In this document: positions 37,177 through 47,601 of the stretch, piece by piece
Numbering within the stretch: the stretch's first letter is position 1
Layout: each line of letters opens with the position of its first letter
Source of the DNA: Haemophilus haemolyticus
Lineage (GTDB): Bacteria > Pseudomonadota > Gammaproteobacteria > Enterobacterales > Pasteurellaceae
Direction of reading: 5' to 3'
NCBI RefSeq assembly: GCF_003352385.1
Contig: NZ_CP031243.1
Coordinates: forward strand, 1,714,501 to 1,778,500
DNA: 64,000 nucleotides
Notes under the pieces: generated by a model
Told to the model about the DNA's origin: nothing
Seen by the model: only the letters and a program-made list of their open reading frames with translations
Databases searched by the model: none
Made by a program: the position numbers and the translations under genes

Positions 37177-37461
37177 ATGAAAAAAACATTCCTTATTTTA
37201 ACCGCACTTTTCTCTACTGTATCAACCTCTACTTTTGCATCAAATATTCTGCCACAACAATGTGAACAACTATTTAAAGAAACAGAGAATTTGATTGCGC
37301 AAGCAGAAAAACAACCTGGCACACATACACAGGTAGGAAAAATTAAAAATAAGTTAAACCAAAGTAAACAACAAATTCTTCAAATGGAATTAGCGACTCA
37401 GTTAAAAAGTTGTGAAGTAGGTTTAGCAAAATTAAGTAACTTGAAAAGTTATAGTGAGTAA
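37177..37461 (+). CDS. Small secreted protein, DUF5339-like
   Basis: A 94-residue protein with a 21-residue signal peptide ending in TFA, leaving a 70-residue helical mature protein with two Cys (QQCEQLF and KSCEVGL) that could form a disulfide. It resembles Pasteurellaceae DUF5339 proteins of unknown function. An uptake signal core is embedded in the signal-peptide codons. It is monocistronic, with its own terminator and CRP/FNR-like sites upstream. Confidence 0.7.
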   Translation: MKKTFLILTALFSTVSTSTFASNILPQQCEQLFKETENLIAQAEKQPGTHTQVGKIKNKLNQSKQQILQMELATQLKSCEVGLAKLSNLKSYSE

Positions 37462-37463
37462 TT

Positions 37464-37500
37464 AAAAAAGCCTTATTGAGTACAATAAGGCTTTTTTAGT
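37464..37500. terminator. Bidirectional terminator between DUF5339 gene and ruvB
   Basis: AAAAAAGCCTTATTG (37464-37478) pairs perfectly with CAATAAGGCTTTTTT (37483-37497), a 15-bp stem with a 4-base loop. Confidence 0.9.
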
Positions 37501-37512
37501 GGTTAAATTTAT

Positions 37513-38520
37513 CTAGTCTGATAATTTCTGCAGACCGAAATGGCGATAAGTTTGCGATGTTGCGATACGGCCACGCGGCGTTCTTTGTAGAAACCCCTGT
37601 TGAATCAAATAAGGCTCTAACACATCTTCAATGGTATCGCGTTCTTCACCGATTGCAGCAGCAAGATTATCCAGTCCTACTGGCCCGCCGTCAAAACGTT
37701 CAATAACTGCAGACAATAATTTTCTATCTAAATAATCAAATCCGGCATCATCTACATCCAACATTGAAAGCGCTTGTTTTGCCACATCTACCGAAATTAC
37801 TCCCCCATTACGTACATCTGCATAATCACGCACGCGTCGTAATAAACGGTTTGCAATTCGAGGCGTACCTCGTGAACGACGAGCTACCTCGAAAGCGGCT
37901 TGCTGTTCTAATTCAAGATTCAAACACCCCGCACTTCTTGCAACGATAGATGTTAAATCTTCTACAGAATAGAATTCCAAACGTTGCACAATACCAAAAC
38001 GATCACGCAATGGTGAAGTCAACGAGCCAGCTCTAGTCGTTGCGCCAACCAAAGTAAAAGGTGGCAAATCTAATTTAATAGAACGAGCGGCTGGCCCCTC
38101 ACCAATCATAATATCCAATTGATAGTCTTCCATTGCTGGATAAAGAACTTCTTCAATAGCAGGGGAAAGTCGATGGATTTCATCAATAAATAATACATCA
38201 TGCGGTTCAAGATTGGTTAGCATTGCGGCTAAATCTCCCGCTTTTTCCAATACAGGTCCTGATGTCGTACGAATATTCACGCCCATTTCATTTGCCACAA
38301 TATTAGCAAGCGTTGTTTTTCCCAAACCTGGAGGGCCAAAAATCAATAAATGATCCAAGGCATCTTGACGTAGTTTGGCTGCCTTGATGAAAATATCCAT
38401 TTGCTCGCGCACTTGCGGCTGTCCAACATAATCCGATAATAATTTCGGACGAATAGCGCGGTCGATAACATCTTCATCAAGCTTAGCTTGCCCGCTAATA
38501 ATTCTATCTGCTTCAATCAT
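37513..38520 (-). CDS. ruvB: Holliday junction branch-migration helicase RuvB
   Basis: A 335-residue AAA+ motor with Walker [10 protein letters not shown] (about 59-67), Walker B FIDEIHR, sensor [17 protein letters not shown] and a C-terminal winged helix. With RuvA it drives branch migration. It starts 7 bases after ruvA. Confidence 0.97.
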   Translation of the reverse strand: MIEADRIISGQAKLDEDVIDRAIRPKLLSDYVGQPQVREQMDIFIKAAKLRQDALDHLLIFGPPGLGKTTLANIVANEMGVNIRTTSGPVLEKAGDLAAMLTNLEPHDVLFIDEIHRLSPAIEEVLYPAMEDYQLDIMIGEGPAARSIKLDLPPFTLVGATTRAGSLTSPLRDRFGIVQRLEFYSVEDLTSIVARSAGCLNLELEQQAAFEVARRSRGTPRIANRLLRRVRDYADVRNGGVISVDVAKQALSMLDVDDAGFDYLDRKLLSAVIERFDGGPVGLDNLAAAIGEERDTIEDVLEPYLIQQGFLQRTPRGRIATSQTYRHFGLQKLSD

Positions 38521-38527
38521 GTCTCAC

Positions 38528-39142
38528 CTACAGTGCGGCTTTTAAAGCTTCGCGAATAACTTGTTCACTGGTTAATTCTGGCTTAGCAACTCGTTTCACC
38601 ATTTTTTCTGCTTCTGAAGGTTTATAACCTAAAGCAATCAAGGCTGAAATAGCTTCATCAGATGAATTTTCTGAGTGGGATTCAATGGATGGAACTGACG
38701 GAATATGAGTACTTTCTACAAAGAAATCGCTTTGTTTTACGCCCTTAAATTTACCTTTGAGCTCTACTAACAAACGTTCAGCTGTTTTTTTGCCAACTCC
38801 TGGAATTTTAGTGAGTTTAGATAGCTCTTCTCTCTCTATCGCATAAGCAAATTGTTCGACCGACATGGCAGATAAAATCGCTAAGGCTAATTTAGGCCCC
38901 ACCCCATTTGTTTTAATTAATTCACGAAATAAAGTGCGGTCTGTTTTCTGGGCAAATCCAAAAAGTAAATGAGCATCTTCCCGAACAACAAGATGGGTGA
39001 ATAAAGTAGTTTCTTGACCAATTTCTGGTAAATCATAGAAACTCGTCATAGGCAAAAGCAATTCATAGCCTACACCTTGAACATTAAGTAAAATTTCTGG
39101 AGGTTGTTTTTCTAAAAGAATGCCTTGTAAGCGACCGATCAT
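38528..39142 (-). CDS. ruvA: Holliday junction binding protein RuvA
   Basis: A 204-residue tetrameric junction binder. It has an N-terminal OB fold ([12 protein letters not shown]), two helix-hairpin-helix motifs ([11 protein letters not shown] and [16 protein letters not shown]) and a C-terminal RuvB-binding domain ([19 protein letters not shown]). It pairs with ruvB in an operon; a hairpin separates it from ruvC. Confidence 0.97.
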   Translation of the reverse strand: MIGRLQGILLEKQPPEILLNVQGVGYELLLPMTSFYDLPEIGQETTLFTHLVVREDAHLLFGFAQKTDRTLFRELIKTNGVGPKLALAILSAMSVEQFAYAIEREELSKLTKIPGVGKKTAERLLVELKGKFKGVKQSDFFVESTHIPSVPSIESHSENSSDEAISALIALGYKPSEAEKMVKRVAKPELTSEQVIREALKAAL

Positions 39143-39186
39143 AATTCTTCCGAATGATAAAAAACTTAACGCATAGAATAAAATAA

Positions 39187-39206
39187 AACTGGACGAACAT
39201 CCAGTT
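39187..39206 (-). terminator. Hairpin after ruvC
   Basis: AACTGGA (39187-39193) pairs with TCCAGTT (39200-39206); on the minus strand TTTATTTTATTC follows. It overlaps the ruvC stop codon and may attenuate read-through into ruvAB. Confidence 0.6.
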
Positions 39207-39777
39207 AAATTTTTAATCTAAAGCGTCCTCGGCTATATCTGGTCTTTAAAAGTGCGGTCATTTTTTCTTGCGTTTCTGTCATTTTAACAGAATTGGCAAT
39301 ATGTAAAGAATGTTGAATAGAATGAGCGTGCGTAATTGCGATAGCCAACGCATCCGCTGCATCAGCTTGAGGTTTATCTGACAACTTCAAAATACGAGTC
39401 ACCATTTCTTGCACTTGCACCTTATCTGCAGAACCAATACCCACAACCGTTTGTTTTACTAAACGTGCGGCATATTCAAAAACAGGTAAATCATGATTTA
39501 CCGCAGCAACAATCGCCGTACCACGTGCCTGCCCGAGTTTCAAAGCCGAATCTGCATTCTTCGCCATAAATACTTGCTCAATTGCAAACATATCAGGTTG
39601 AAACTGCGTGATGATTTCAGTTATTCCAGCATAAATGCGTTTCAAACGGGTTGGTAAATCTTCAACTTGAGTACGAATTGCGCCACTGCCGAGATATTCT
39701 AAATGTCTCCCTGTTTGGCGAATCACACCATAACCAGTTACGCGAGAACCTGGGTCAATACCTAAAATAATGCTCAT
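39205..39777 (-). CDS. ruvC: Holliday junction resolvase RuvC
   Basis: A 190-residue endonuclease of the RNase H fold. Catalytic acids are visible: Asp8 (GIDPGSR), Glu67 (AIEQVF) and the C-terminal pair in [11 protein letters not shown]. It resolves the junctions processed by RuvAB. Confidence 0.96.
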   Translation of the reverse strand: MSIILGIDPGSRVTGYGVIRQTGRHLEYLGSGAIRTQVEDLPTRLKRIYAGITEIITQFQPDMFAIEQVFMAKNADSALKLGQARGTAIVAAVNHDLPVFEYAARLVKQTVVGIGSADKVQVQEMVTRILKLSDKPQADAADALAIAITHAHSIQHSLHIANSVKMTETQEKMTALLKTRYSRGRFRLKI

Positions 39778-39790
39778 AATTTCTATAAAA

Positions 39791-39813
39791 AATGGGTAAT
39801 TACATTACCCATT
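39791..39813 (-). terminator. yebC terminator
   Basis: AATGGGTAAT (39791-39800) pairs with ATTACCCATT (39804-39813); on the minus strand six T residues follow, so yebC transcription largely stops before ruvC. Confidence 0.8.
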
Positions 39814-39823
39814 TATTGCATTA

Positions 39824-40564
39824 TTAAAGTTGAGATGCCACTTCGTCACTAATTTCACCATTGTGATATACGTTTTGTACATCATCACAATCTTCCAACA
39901 TATCAATTAAACGAAGTAATTTTGGTGCAGTTTCAATATCAAGATCAACCGTTGTTGATGGAATCATCGTTACTTCAGCTTCTTGAACTTTAAAGCCAGC
40001 CGCTTCAATGCCATCACGCACTGAACCTAAATCTTCCCAAGCAGTATAGATTTCAAATGAACCATCATCTTGTGGTTGAATATCATCAGCACCCGCTTCG
40101 ATAGCCGCTTCAGTTAATGCATCTTCATCTGCTTGTTCAATTAAAATTAAACCTTTTTTGCTAAATAAATAACCAACAGAACCTTCTGTTCCCAAGTTAC
40201 CACCACATTTGGTAAAACTTGGGCGAACCTGTGAAATGGTGCGGTTTGCATTATCACTCAAACACTCCACCATAACCGCTGTACCGCCTGGGCCATAACC
40301 TTCATAGATTTTGGTTTCCATATTGGTATCATCGCCACCGCCTACACCACGATCAATAGCGCGGTTGATAGTATCGCGCGTCATATTGTTGCTAAGTGCT
40401 TTATCTACTGCTGCACGTAAACGCGGATTAGCACTCACATCGCCACCACCAATTTTAGCTGCAGTAACAAGCTCACGAATTAATTTAGTAAAAATTTTAC
40501 CGCGTTGTGCATCTTGTGCTGCTTTGCGGTGTTTAATATTAGCCCACTTACTATGGCCTGCCAT
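39824..40564 (-). CDS. yebC: YebC/TACO1-family translation and transcription factor
   Basis: A 246-residue protein with the family's [22 protein letters not shown] start (shortened here: [12 protein letters not shown]) and [12 protein letters not shown] core. Family members act on ribosomes stalled at proline-rich stretches or as DNA-binding regulators. It is linked to ruvC as in E. coli. Confidence 0.93.
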   Translation of the reverse strand: MAGHSKWANIKHRKAAQDAQRGKIFTKLIRELVTAAKIGGGDVSANPRLRAAVDKALSNNMTRDTINRAIDRGVGGGDDTNMETKIYEGYGPGGTAVMVECLSDNANRTISQVRPSFTKCGGNLGTEGSVGYLFSKKGLILIEQADEDALTEAAIEAGADDIQPQDDGSFEIYTAWEDLGSVRDGIEAAGFKVQEAEVTMIPSTTVDLDIETAPKLLRLIDMLEDCDDVQNVYHNGEISDEVASQL

Positions 40565-40576
40565 GTTGTTTTCCTT

Positions 40577-41029
40577 CTATTTATCTTTAAGAATATATTT
40601 TCTAATTGCTTCCGCATTATTGGAAGATTTTGTCATTTGGATTGCTTTTTCAGGAGAAACCCATTGATATGCCAAATGCTCACTTAATATTGGTTCGAAT
40701 TCTTGCTCCATTGCCAATAAAAACCAATGCTCACGGCAATGCGTCACATTCGGTGCGTATTTATATCGGAAATATGGAAAAATTTCAAATTCTATGCTCT
40801 CTTTGCAATCAAAAAGTCCGGTGGAATTTTCTGAAATTTCTAACCGCACTTCTTCCCAAAGCTCACGAATTGCTGTTTTTTTTGGTGTTTCACCACTTTC
40901 AATAGTGCCCGTAACAGACTGCCAAAAATCAGGATCATCTTGGCGTTGGAGCATTAAAACTCGGTTTGTATCTTTAGCGTAAATTACAACGAGAACAGAT
41001 TGATTATTTTTATATTTCAAGCTCGTCAT
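40577..41029 (-). CDS. nudB: Dihydroneopterin triphosphate pyrophosphohydrolase
   Basis: A 150-residue Nudix hydrolase that removes pyrophosphate from dihydroneopterin triphosphate in folate synthesis. The Nudix box runs from Gly41 to about residue 63 (GTIESGETPKKTAIRELWEE), with Glu59 and Glu60 binding metal. It lies 12 bases before yebC on the same strand, as in other gamma-proteobacteria. Confidence 0.9.
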   Translation of the reverse strand: MTSLKYKNNQSVLVVIYAKDTNRVLMLQRQDDPDFWQSVTGTIESGETPKKTAIRELWEEVRLEISENSTGLFDCKESIEFEIFPYFRYKYAPNVTHCREHWFLLAMEQEFEPILSEHLAYQWVSPEKAIQMTKSSNNAEAIRKYILKDK

Positions 41030-41084
41030 CTACATAATTGAGAATGAGCAGCATCATACCTTTTCTACTAAAAACTTTCAAAAA

Positions 41085-41118
41085 AATTACCGCACTTTAA
41101 AACTAAAGTGCGGTAATT
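41085..41118. terminator. Paired uptake-signal terminator between the NRAMP-like gene and nudB
   Basis: AATTACCGCACTTTA (41085-41099) pairs perfectly with TAAAGTGCGGTAATT (41104-41118), a 15-bp stem built from two inverted uptake signals. Confidence 0.85.
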
Positions 41119-41130
41119 ATCTTAATTATT

Positions 41131-42399
41131 TTAGTTTAACCAGCCAGCTTGTTGAGCTATAAATAACCCTGCAAAGGCTGTTAAGTAGAATAAACCGATA
41201 AGAGATAACCACAATAAGCCGCCTTTTACACTGTGTTTCGCGTGCTTAGTCAGAGATAAATTCAACCAAGCAAAGATTGGTGCAGAAACAAATGAAGCAA
41301 TCATCGCGAATTTCAGCATTGGGCCTACTGCATTATTAAAGTAGAAAATAATCGCTAAACCAGATAACGCCGCAAAAATCATACCGATATTAAGAATTCT
41401 CACAGAGCTTTCTTGTTTACCGAATAAGATACGCAAAGATTCAACATTGGTACGAGAGTAACCATCAATTACTGTAATTGTTGTACCAAACATACACATG
41501 AACGCAATGACTGCAATTAATAAGCGAGACCATTCACCGATAGTACTTGCATACATATTGATAAGTTGTGCGATATATTTTCCGCCAACCATCTCTACGG
41601 TTTCAGGAGAACCATATTGCACCAATGCACCAAGCGCTAAGAAAACGACAGCTAAAATGGCTGTACCAATGTAACCCACGTTAAAGTCAAATAAACCGTC
41701 TTGATAAGACACTTTGGTCAAGCGACGTTTTGCTACCACCCACATGGAATTAATAGCAGAAATCTCAATCGGCGCCGGCATCCACCCCATTAACGCCACC
41801 AAAAAGGCCAATTTACTTAATTCCCATGGAGAAGGAGGTACAAAATCAGGTGCGGCTACGCCATTGATACCATTACGCATAAAAGCAATCACGACAGCGC
41901 TCACGGTTGTTACCGTTAAAGCAATCATGATGATTTTCGATAAACTATCTAATAAACGGTACTTCCCTAACAATAAAATACCGGTTGTCACAAGAATCAC
42001 TAATGAGCTTAATACTGGCATTGGTAGAGGAATTGGCGTAATGAAGGTTAAAATTGCTGCCGTTAATAATCCCACTGCCGCAGTATTAATCACTGTCGCA
42101 AAAATGTTTAAAGCTAAGAATAACCAAAGATAGAATTTCCCTTTTTGACGGTAACCTTCTAACAACGTATTACCGGTATCTAGGGTATATTGAACACCGA
42201 AACGGAAGAAAGGATATTTAAATAAGTTAGCAAGAATCACAATGCTCACTAATTCCCAACCATAGATCGCACCAGCTTGGGTAGATGCAATAATATGCGA
42301 CCCACCAACAGCTGCCGATGCCATCACGATGCCAGGGCCTAAGGCAGAGAATTTACTCGCCCATGTTGATTTTTCTACTGGAGTTGAAACTTCACGCAT
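41131..42399 (-). CDS. NRAMP-related cation transporter lacking the DPGN motif
   Basis: A 422-residue integral membrane protein with about 11 spans and the overall SLC11/NRAMP layout. In the first span the metal-binding DPGN motif of Mn/Fe transporters is replaced by AVGGSH (residues 30-35); in span six the usual MPH motif is replaced by GWMPAPIEIS. It therefore belongs to a divergent NRAMP-like clade, possibly using Mg2+ or another substrate. Monocistronic, between nudB and a phage-remnant region. Substrate unknown. Confidence 0.75.
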   Translation of the reverse strand: MREVSTPVEKSTWASKFSALGPGIVMASAAVGGSHIIASTQAGAIYGWELVSIVILANLFKYPFFRFGVQYTLDTGNTLLEGYRQKGKFYLWLFLALNIFATVINTAAVGLLTAAILTFITPIPLPMPVLSSLVILVTTGILLLGKYRLLDSLSKIIMIALTVTTVSAVVIAFMRNGINGVAAPDFVPPSPWELSKLAFLVALMGWMPAPIEISAINSMWVVAKRRLTKVSYQDGLFDFNVGYIGTAILAVVFLALGALVQYGSPETVEMVGGKYIAQLINMYASTIGEWSRLLIAVIAFMCMFGTTITVIDGYSRTNVESLRILFGKQESSVRILNIGMIFAALSGLAIIFYFNNAVGPMLKFAMIASFVSAPIFAWLNLSLTKHAKHSVKGGLLWLSLIGLFYLTAFAGLFIAQQAGWLN

Positions 42400-42636
42400 A
42401 AAATGTTCTCTTATAAATTGACCATAAACTGAAAAGGCCTTATTTATAATAGAATTTTATCCTTGAGTAAAGTAAATAAAATCCACTTAAAAGCACTAGT
42501 AAAAAATAAAAATCTAATTATTTTTGAATTTCAGAATATAACTCTAAAGCAAATAAATTCTCCCAGTATTCATACCAAAAAACGGATGCCTTTAAGTGAA
42601 TAAAATTTTTTCAACAAAAAGAAAGTGCGGTTAAAA

Positions 42637-42661
42637 TGATCTGCACCCCAAAAGTTGGACT
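42637..42661. mobile_element. Orphan terminal inverted repeat of an IS3-family (IS150-like) element
   Basis: TGATCTGCACCCCAAAAGTT followed by GGAC resembles the ends of IS150-group insertion sequences, which share a CCCCAAAAGTTGGAC core. No transposase or second end is present. It abuts the broken 3' end of the repressor fragment, so it probably marks an old insertion or deletion. The preceding 240 bases (42400-42636) hold no gene. Confidence 0.5.
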
Positions 42662-42957
42662 CAACAAACCAACATCTGGTCTCCATCGTTGATGGTGGGT
42701 AGCATAGAATTGCCGTTTGCCCAAAATACGGCACATTTTTCCGCTTTTACGCCTAAACTGCATAATAGGCTATCTGAATAAGGCTCTTGCCCGTCGGCTT
42801 CTGTTGCCCCTTCGTTAAAGCTGCCAAAGCCTGCTGAAACGTTGATAGAGCTATAACAGTCCACCATACTCACGCCCTCATCTAGTAACTCTTGCATTCT
42901 CTCAAACGCACGGCTGACAAGGCTTCCTGTCGGTTTTTCTGTCGTTGTTTTATTGCT
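42661..42957 (-). pseudogene. Truncated phage repressor, S24 peptidase (LexA/CI-like) fragment
   Basis: Reading on the minus strand gives the middle of a CI-like repressor: SLVSRAFERMQELLDEGVS, then the S24 cleavage/peptidase part with the nucleophile motif GNSMLPTINDGDQML. The N-terminal DNA-binding domain is missing, being replaced by the methylase fragment at about 42957. The C-terminus is cut at the IS end, where TGA appears at once. The catalytic Lys region is lost. It is not functional. Confidence 0.7.
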
Positions 42958-43225
42958 TGACCCGCCTTACTTATGCACTCGCCAAGAGAGCTACAAGCAA
43001 GCCACTTACTTTGATTTGATTGATTTTTTACGCCTAATCAATCTAACCAAGCCTCCTTATATTTTCTTCAGTAGCACAAAAAGTGAATTTATCCGTTATT
43101 TGGACTATATGCAGGAATGTAAAACCGATAACTGGCAAGCGTTTGAGAATTACGAGCGAATTGTGGTGAAGACATCAATCTTCAAAGATGGGGTTTATGA
43201 GGATAATATGATTTATAAGTTCTAA
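42953..43225 (+). pseudogene. Truncated phage DNA adenine methyltransferase (Dam-like) fragment
   Basis: About 90 codons beginning right at the catalytic motif LDPPYL (Asp at 42959) and running to the normal C-terminus (...NMIYKF). The N-terminal SAM-binding FxGxG half is absent, so the enzyme is dead. It is joined head to head to the repressor fragment and followed by a strong terminator, as expected for the end of a phage transcript. Confidence 0.7.
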
Positions 43226-43233
43226 ATTTAAAC

Positions 43234-43266
43234 CCTCTTTAAAGTCGATTTAAAGAGGTTTTTTTT
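43234..43266 (+). terminator. Terminator after the methylase fragment
   Basis: CCTCTTTAAA (43234-43243) pairs perfectly with TTTAAAGAGG (43249-43258), followed by eight T residues. Confidence 0.85.
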
Positions 43267-43274
43267 GTGGCTTA

Positions 43275-43340
43275 TTTTGCATAGGGCTTTGGAGATTAGC
43301 TATGCAAAATAATTTGCAAAACTATGCAAAAAATTTTGCA
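43275..43340. repeat. Operator-like TGCAAA dyads, probable phage relic
   Basis: Two 16-base dyads, TGCAAAATAATTTGCA (43303-43318) and TGCAAAAAATTTTGCA (43325-43340), have starts 22 bases apart, about two helical turns. A further TTTTGCATA at 43275-43283 is inverted to TATGCAAAA at 43301-43309. The arrangement resembles a repressor operator cluster. There is no intact gene on either side that it clearly serves. Confidence 0.5.
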
Positions 43341-43396
43341 AGCTTACAATTATTTTGAAGATAAAGTGTTTGATAAATTCTCAATTATTGGGTAAT

Positions 43397-43426
43397 AAAA
43401 ATGCTGGAATATTCCAGCATTTTTTA
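43397..43426. terminator. Terminator of the SH3-like secreted protein gene
   Basis: AAAAATGCTGGAAT (43397-43410) and ATTCCAGCATTTTT (43411-43424) form a perfect palindrome flanked by A and T runs. Confidence 0.8.
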
Positions 43427-43427
43427 T

Positions 43428-44300
43428 TTACATTTTATTAATAACTGTTTCTAATAAATTATTTTTTTCAAATAAACATTTAATAGAGTACTTATCTTTT
43501 TCTCCATGAGAATTTTTTAAAGTTATACTAGAAATTAAACTAACTCTTCCGTTAGGGTGTTGAAGGTAAGATACATCTAAAAATTTAGAAAAATTAACTA
43601 ATTTTTGTTTAGAAAATCTACGTTCTACATCTTTTTCACATAGTAGAATAGCTTTTTGTTGAGAAATGTATTCTATTGATTGCGATTTCCCAGAATTCAT
43701 ATCATCTAAAGAAAAAAATACATTAAATGACGATAATCCTTCTCCGCAAGTAACATAGAATACAGGATTGCTTTTAGTTCCCTTGGTTGATGAGACATCT
43801 AATACTGCAGGATCGATTTTTTTACAGTTAGCATTTTCTCTATGAATTTTATTAAGTTCTGCTGTTATTAATTTCTTATAAGGCTTTGTTATATCATTCC
43901 AATTAACATCTTCTTCTTCAATAATTCTAAATCCTTTTTCATCGAATTTAGCTTCTTTTAAAAATGAGCTTTTAATCCAGCCAACATGAGAGTCAGATAA
44001 ATAGGAAGGGGATACAACTTTAACTAAAGACCAAGAGTGATTAGGAGTATGGCATAATTCTCTCACAACATATTCATTGCTAAATTCAATATAAGAAATT
44101 TCATTTATAGCTTTACTGAGTGTTTCATTAATGACTTTCTCGCTCTTATCGCTTGGTTTTATGTAAACAGGAATCTCACTTCCTTTTGGTATGTACTCAG
44201 CATCAGTTTTCACATCTGTATCGGTACAAAGCTGAATATTCTGAGCATATGTATTAATAGAAACTCCGAAAAATAATAAAAATTTAAGAATACTTTTCAT
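43428..44300 (-). CDS. Secreted SH3-like protein of unknown function
   Basis: A 290-residue protein with a 19-residue signal peptide ending TYA. Residues about 30-115 resemble a bacterial SH3 domain (GSEIPVYIKPSDKSEKV...WIKSSFL), commonly used for cell-wall or peptide binding. The C-terminal half is unrecognised, with scattered cysteines. A good AAGGAATTT ribosome-binding site precedes the ATG. It is very AT-rich and lacks uptake signals, next to the phage remnants, so it may be horizontally acquired. Confidence 0.6.
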   Translation of the reverse strand: MKSILKFLLFFGVSINTYAQNIQLCTDTDVKTDAEYIPKGSEIPVYIKPSDKSEKVINETLSKAINEISYIEFSNEYVVRELCHTPNHSWSLVKVVSPSYLSDSHVGWIKSSFLKEAKFDEKGFRIIEEEDVNWNDITKPYKKLITAELNKIHRENANCKKIDPAVLDVSSTKGTKSNPVFYVTCGEGLSSFNVFFSLDDMNSGKSQSIEYISQQKAILLCEKDVERRFSKQKLVNFSKFLDVSYLQHPNGRVSLISSITLKNSHGEKDKYSIKCLFEKNNLLETVINKM

Positions 44301-44334
44301 AGTAAATTCCTTAATCGCTAATTATAGATAAAAC

Positions 44335-44356
44335 AAAAGGGGAATAATCCCCCTTG
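44335..44356 (-). terminator. aspS terminator
   Basis: AAGGGG (44337-44342) pairs with CCCCTT (44350-44355); on the minus strand TTGTTTTATC follows, immediately after the aspS stop. Confidence 0.75.
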
Positions 44357-44358
44357 CA

Positions 44359-46125
44359 TTATTCAGACTTAGTAACTTGAATCGCTAACTCTTCCAATGC
44401 CTGCGGATTCGCAAAACTTGGTGCTTCTGTCATTAAGCACGCTGCAGCCGTTGTTTTCGGGAATGCAATCACATCACGGATATTTTCAGTGCCAGTTAAA
44501 AGCATGGTTAAACGGTCTAAACCAAATGCTAAACCTGCATGTGGCGGTGTACCGAATTTTAATGCATCTAACAAGAAGCCAAATTTTTCACGTTGTTCTT
44601 GTTCATTGATACCAAGAATGCGGAATACGGTTTGTTGCATTTTCGGATCGAAAATACGGACAGAACCACCGCCCACTTCGTAGCCATTGATCACCATATC
44701 GTAAGCATTTGCTACTGCACTTGTCGGATCGGCTTCTAATTGCTCAGGACTAAAATCTTTTGGTGACGTGAATGGGTGATGCATTGCTGCAAGATTACCC
44801 TCTTCATCACGTTCAAACATTGGGAAATCAATCACCCAAAGCGGTTGCCATTCGTCTAAACGAGTTAAGCCAAGATCACGTCCTAATTTCAAACGTAATG
44901 CGCCCATTGCATCAGTGGTGGTTTGCCATTTATCTGCACCAAAGAATAAGATATCGCCGGTTTGAGCTTTCACGCGTTCAGCTAAGGCTTTCCATACCTC
45001 TTCATTTAAGAATTTCGCAATCGGGCTTTGTACGCCTTCAAGACCAGCATTAATGTCATTTACTTTCGCCCAAGCCAAACCTTTTGCACCGTAAATACCA
45101 ACAAATTGTGTGTATTCATCAATTTGTTTACGGGTGATTTCAGTACCATTTGGTACACGAATCACTGCCACACGGCCGTTTGGATTGTTTGCAGGCTCAT
45201 TAAATACTTTAAATTCAACATCTTTAACGATATCTGCCACATCGACCATTTCTAATGGGTTACGCAAATCTGGTTTATCTGAACCAAAACGAATCATTGC
45301 TTCTTGCCAGGTCATTTGTGGGAATTTGCCTAAATCCACACCAATGATGTTTTGCCATAAACCGTGTACCATGCGTTCCATGATCTCACGTACTTCTGGC
45401 GCAGTTAAGAAAGAAGTTTCCACATCGATTTGGGTAAATTCAGGCTGACGATCTGCACGTAAGTCTTCATCACGGAAACATTTCACAATTTGATAATAAC
45501 GATCAAAACCAGACATCATTAAAAGCTGTTTGAAAAGCTGTGGTGATTGCGGCAATGCATAGAATTTGCCTTTATGCACACGGCTTGGCACTAAATAGTC
45601 ACGCGCACCTTCTGGCGTTGCTTTGGTAAGCATTGGGGTTTCAATATCAAGGAAACCATTGTCATCCATAAAACGACGCACAAAGCTGGTGATTTTTGCA
45701 CGGGTTTTCAAACGTTGAGCCATTTCTGGACGACGTAAATCTAAATAACGATATTTTAAACGTTGCTCTTCAGTATTGTTTTGGTTAAAGTCGAGAGGCA
45801 ACACATCAGACGCATTGTAAACATGCAATTCTTTCGCTAACACTTCCACTTCGCCTGTTGCCATATTTTTATTAATTTGGTTTTCAGGACGCGCAATCAC
45901 TTCGCCTTTAATTTGAATACAGAATTCATTACGTAACCCAGCAGCCGCTGTCAATGCATCTTGATATTTCGGATCAAAACAAACTTGCACAATGCCATCA
46001 CGATCTCGCATATCAATAAAAATCAAGCCACCTAAATCACGACGGCGGTGAACCCAACCGCTTAATGTTACATCTTGTCCGATATTGTTACGGTTTAATG
46101 CTCCGCAATAATGTGTACGCATCAT
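44359..46125 (-). CDS. aspS: Aspartyl-tRNA synthetase
   Basis: A 588-residue class IIb synthetase: N-terminal OB anticodon-binding fold ([21 protein letters not shown], shortened: [11 protein letters not shown]), motif 2 [14 protein letters not shown] and motif 3 GLAFGLDRL, with the bacterial GAD insertion domain. The frame opens at TTG 46131; ATG at 46125, after AAGGA, is preferred. It decodes with the two tRNA-Asp genes present in this window. Confidence 0.96.
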   Translation of the reverse strand: MMRTHYCGALNRNNIGQDVTLSGWVHRRRDLGGLIFIDMRDRDGIVQVCFDPKYQDALTAAAGLRNEFCIQIKGEVIARPENQINKNMATGEVEVLAKELHVYNASDVLPLDFNQNNTEEQRLKYRYLDLRRPEMAQRLKTRAKITSFVRRFMDDNGFLDIETPMLTKATPEGARDYLVPSRVHKGKFYALPQSPQLFKQLLMMSGFDRYYQIVKCFRDEDLRADRQPEFTQIDVETSFLTAPEVREIMERMVHGLWQNIIGVDLGKFPQMTWQEAMIRFGSDKPDLRNPLEMVDVADIVKDVEFKVFNEPANNPNGRVAVIRVPNGTEITRKQIDEYTQFVGIYGAKGLAWAKVNDINAGLEGVQSPIAKFLNEEVWKALAERVKAQTGDILFFGADKWQTTTDAMGALRLKLGRDLGLTRLDEWQPLWVIDFPMFERDEEGNLAAMHHPFTSPKDFSPEQLEADPTSAVANAYDMVINGYEVGGGSVRIFDPKMQQTVFRILGINEQEQREKFGFLLDALKFGTPPHAGLAFGLDRLTMLLTGTENIRDVIAFPKTTAAACLMTEAPSFANPQALEELAIQVTKSE

Positions 46126-46319
46126 ATTCAATTCCTTAACTCTCTATAAAAATGGAAAATACCGCAGAATTATACGGAAAAAGGCGCGTCTTTTAAATCT
46201 TAAACGGAAATTTATTTGACCCCTTGAAAACTTTCCTTAAAATGACCGCACTTTTTAAATATTTTCTAATTCGTAGGGTGTGGAAAGTTGAAAAAACACA
46301 CATCCCGCACACAATGTAA

Positions 46320-47045
<726 letters not shown>

Positions 47046-47120
47046 TTCATAACAAATTTATTTAATTCAACTTTTTTGTGGCATAATGCCCGCACTTTTT
47101 ATCACAAAAGGATTAAACCA

Positions 47121-47528
47121 ATGCGAATTTTACACACTATGTTACGCGTGGGCGATTTAGATCGTTCAATCAAATTTTATCAAGATGTTTTAGGTATGCG
47201 CTTATTACGCACCAGTGAAAACCCAGAATACAAATATACGCTGGCTTTTTTAGGTTACGAAGATGGCGAAAGTGCGGCAGAAATTGAATTAACATACAAC
47301 TGGGGCGTAGATAAATATGAACACGGCACTGCATATGGACATATTGCTATCGGAGTGGATGATATTTATGCGACTTGTGAAGCTGTTCGTGCAAGCGGTG
47401 GTAACGTTACTCGCGAAGCAGGGCCAGTTAAAGGTGGCTCAACCGTCATTGCTTTTGTTGAAGATCCAGATGGTTATAAAATTGAATTTATCGAAAACAA
47501 AAGCACTAAATCTGGTTTAGGCAACTAA
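47121..47528 (+). CDS. gloA: Lactoylglutathione lyase (glyoxalase I)
   Basis: Detoxifies methylglyoxal with glutathione. The 135-residue nickel-type enzyme retains metal ligands His5, Glu56, His74 and Glu122. The frame opens 15 codons earlier, but ATG at 47121 follows AAAAGGATT and matches the family N-terminus [13 protein letters not shown]. It ends at a perfect hairpin before rnt. Confidence 0.97.
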   Translation: MRILHTMLRVGDLDRSIKFYQDVLGMRLLRTSENPEYKYTLAFLGYEDGESAAEIELTYNWGVDKYEHGTAYGHIAIGVDDIYATCEAVRASGGNVTREAGPVKGGSTVIAFVEDPDGYKIEFIENKSTKSGLGN

Positions 47529-47555
47529 AGTGCGGTCAATTTTTATTGTATTTTT

Positions 47556-47586
47556 AATAACGTAGGGATTCCTACGTTATTTTATT
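47556..47586 (+). terminator. gloA terminator
   Basis: AATAACGTAGG (47556-47566) pairs perfectly with CCTACGTTATT (47571-47581), followed by TTATTTTT. Confidence 0.8.
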
Positions 47587-47601
47587 TTTAAGAGATAGAT
47601 T

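Noticed and set aside
43303..43340. CRISPR array
   Set aside because: Only two short palindromic units with no spacers of 30 or more bases and no cas genes; operator-like dyads fit better.
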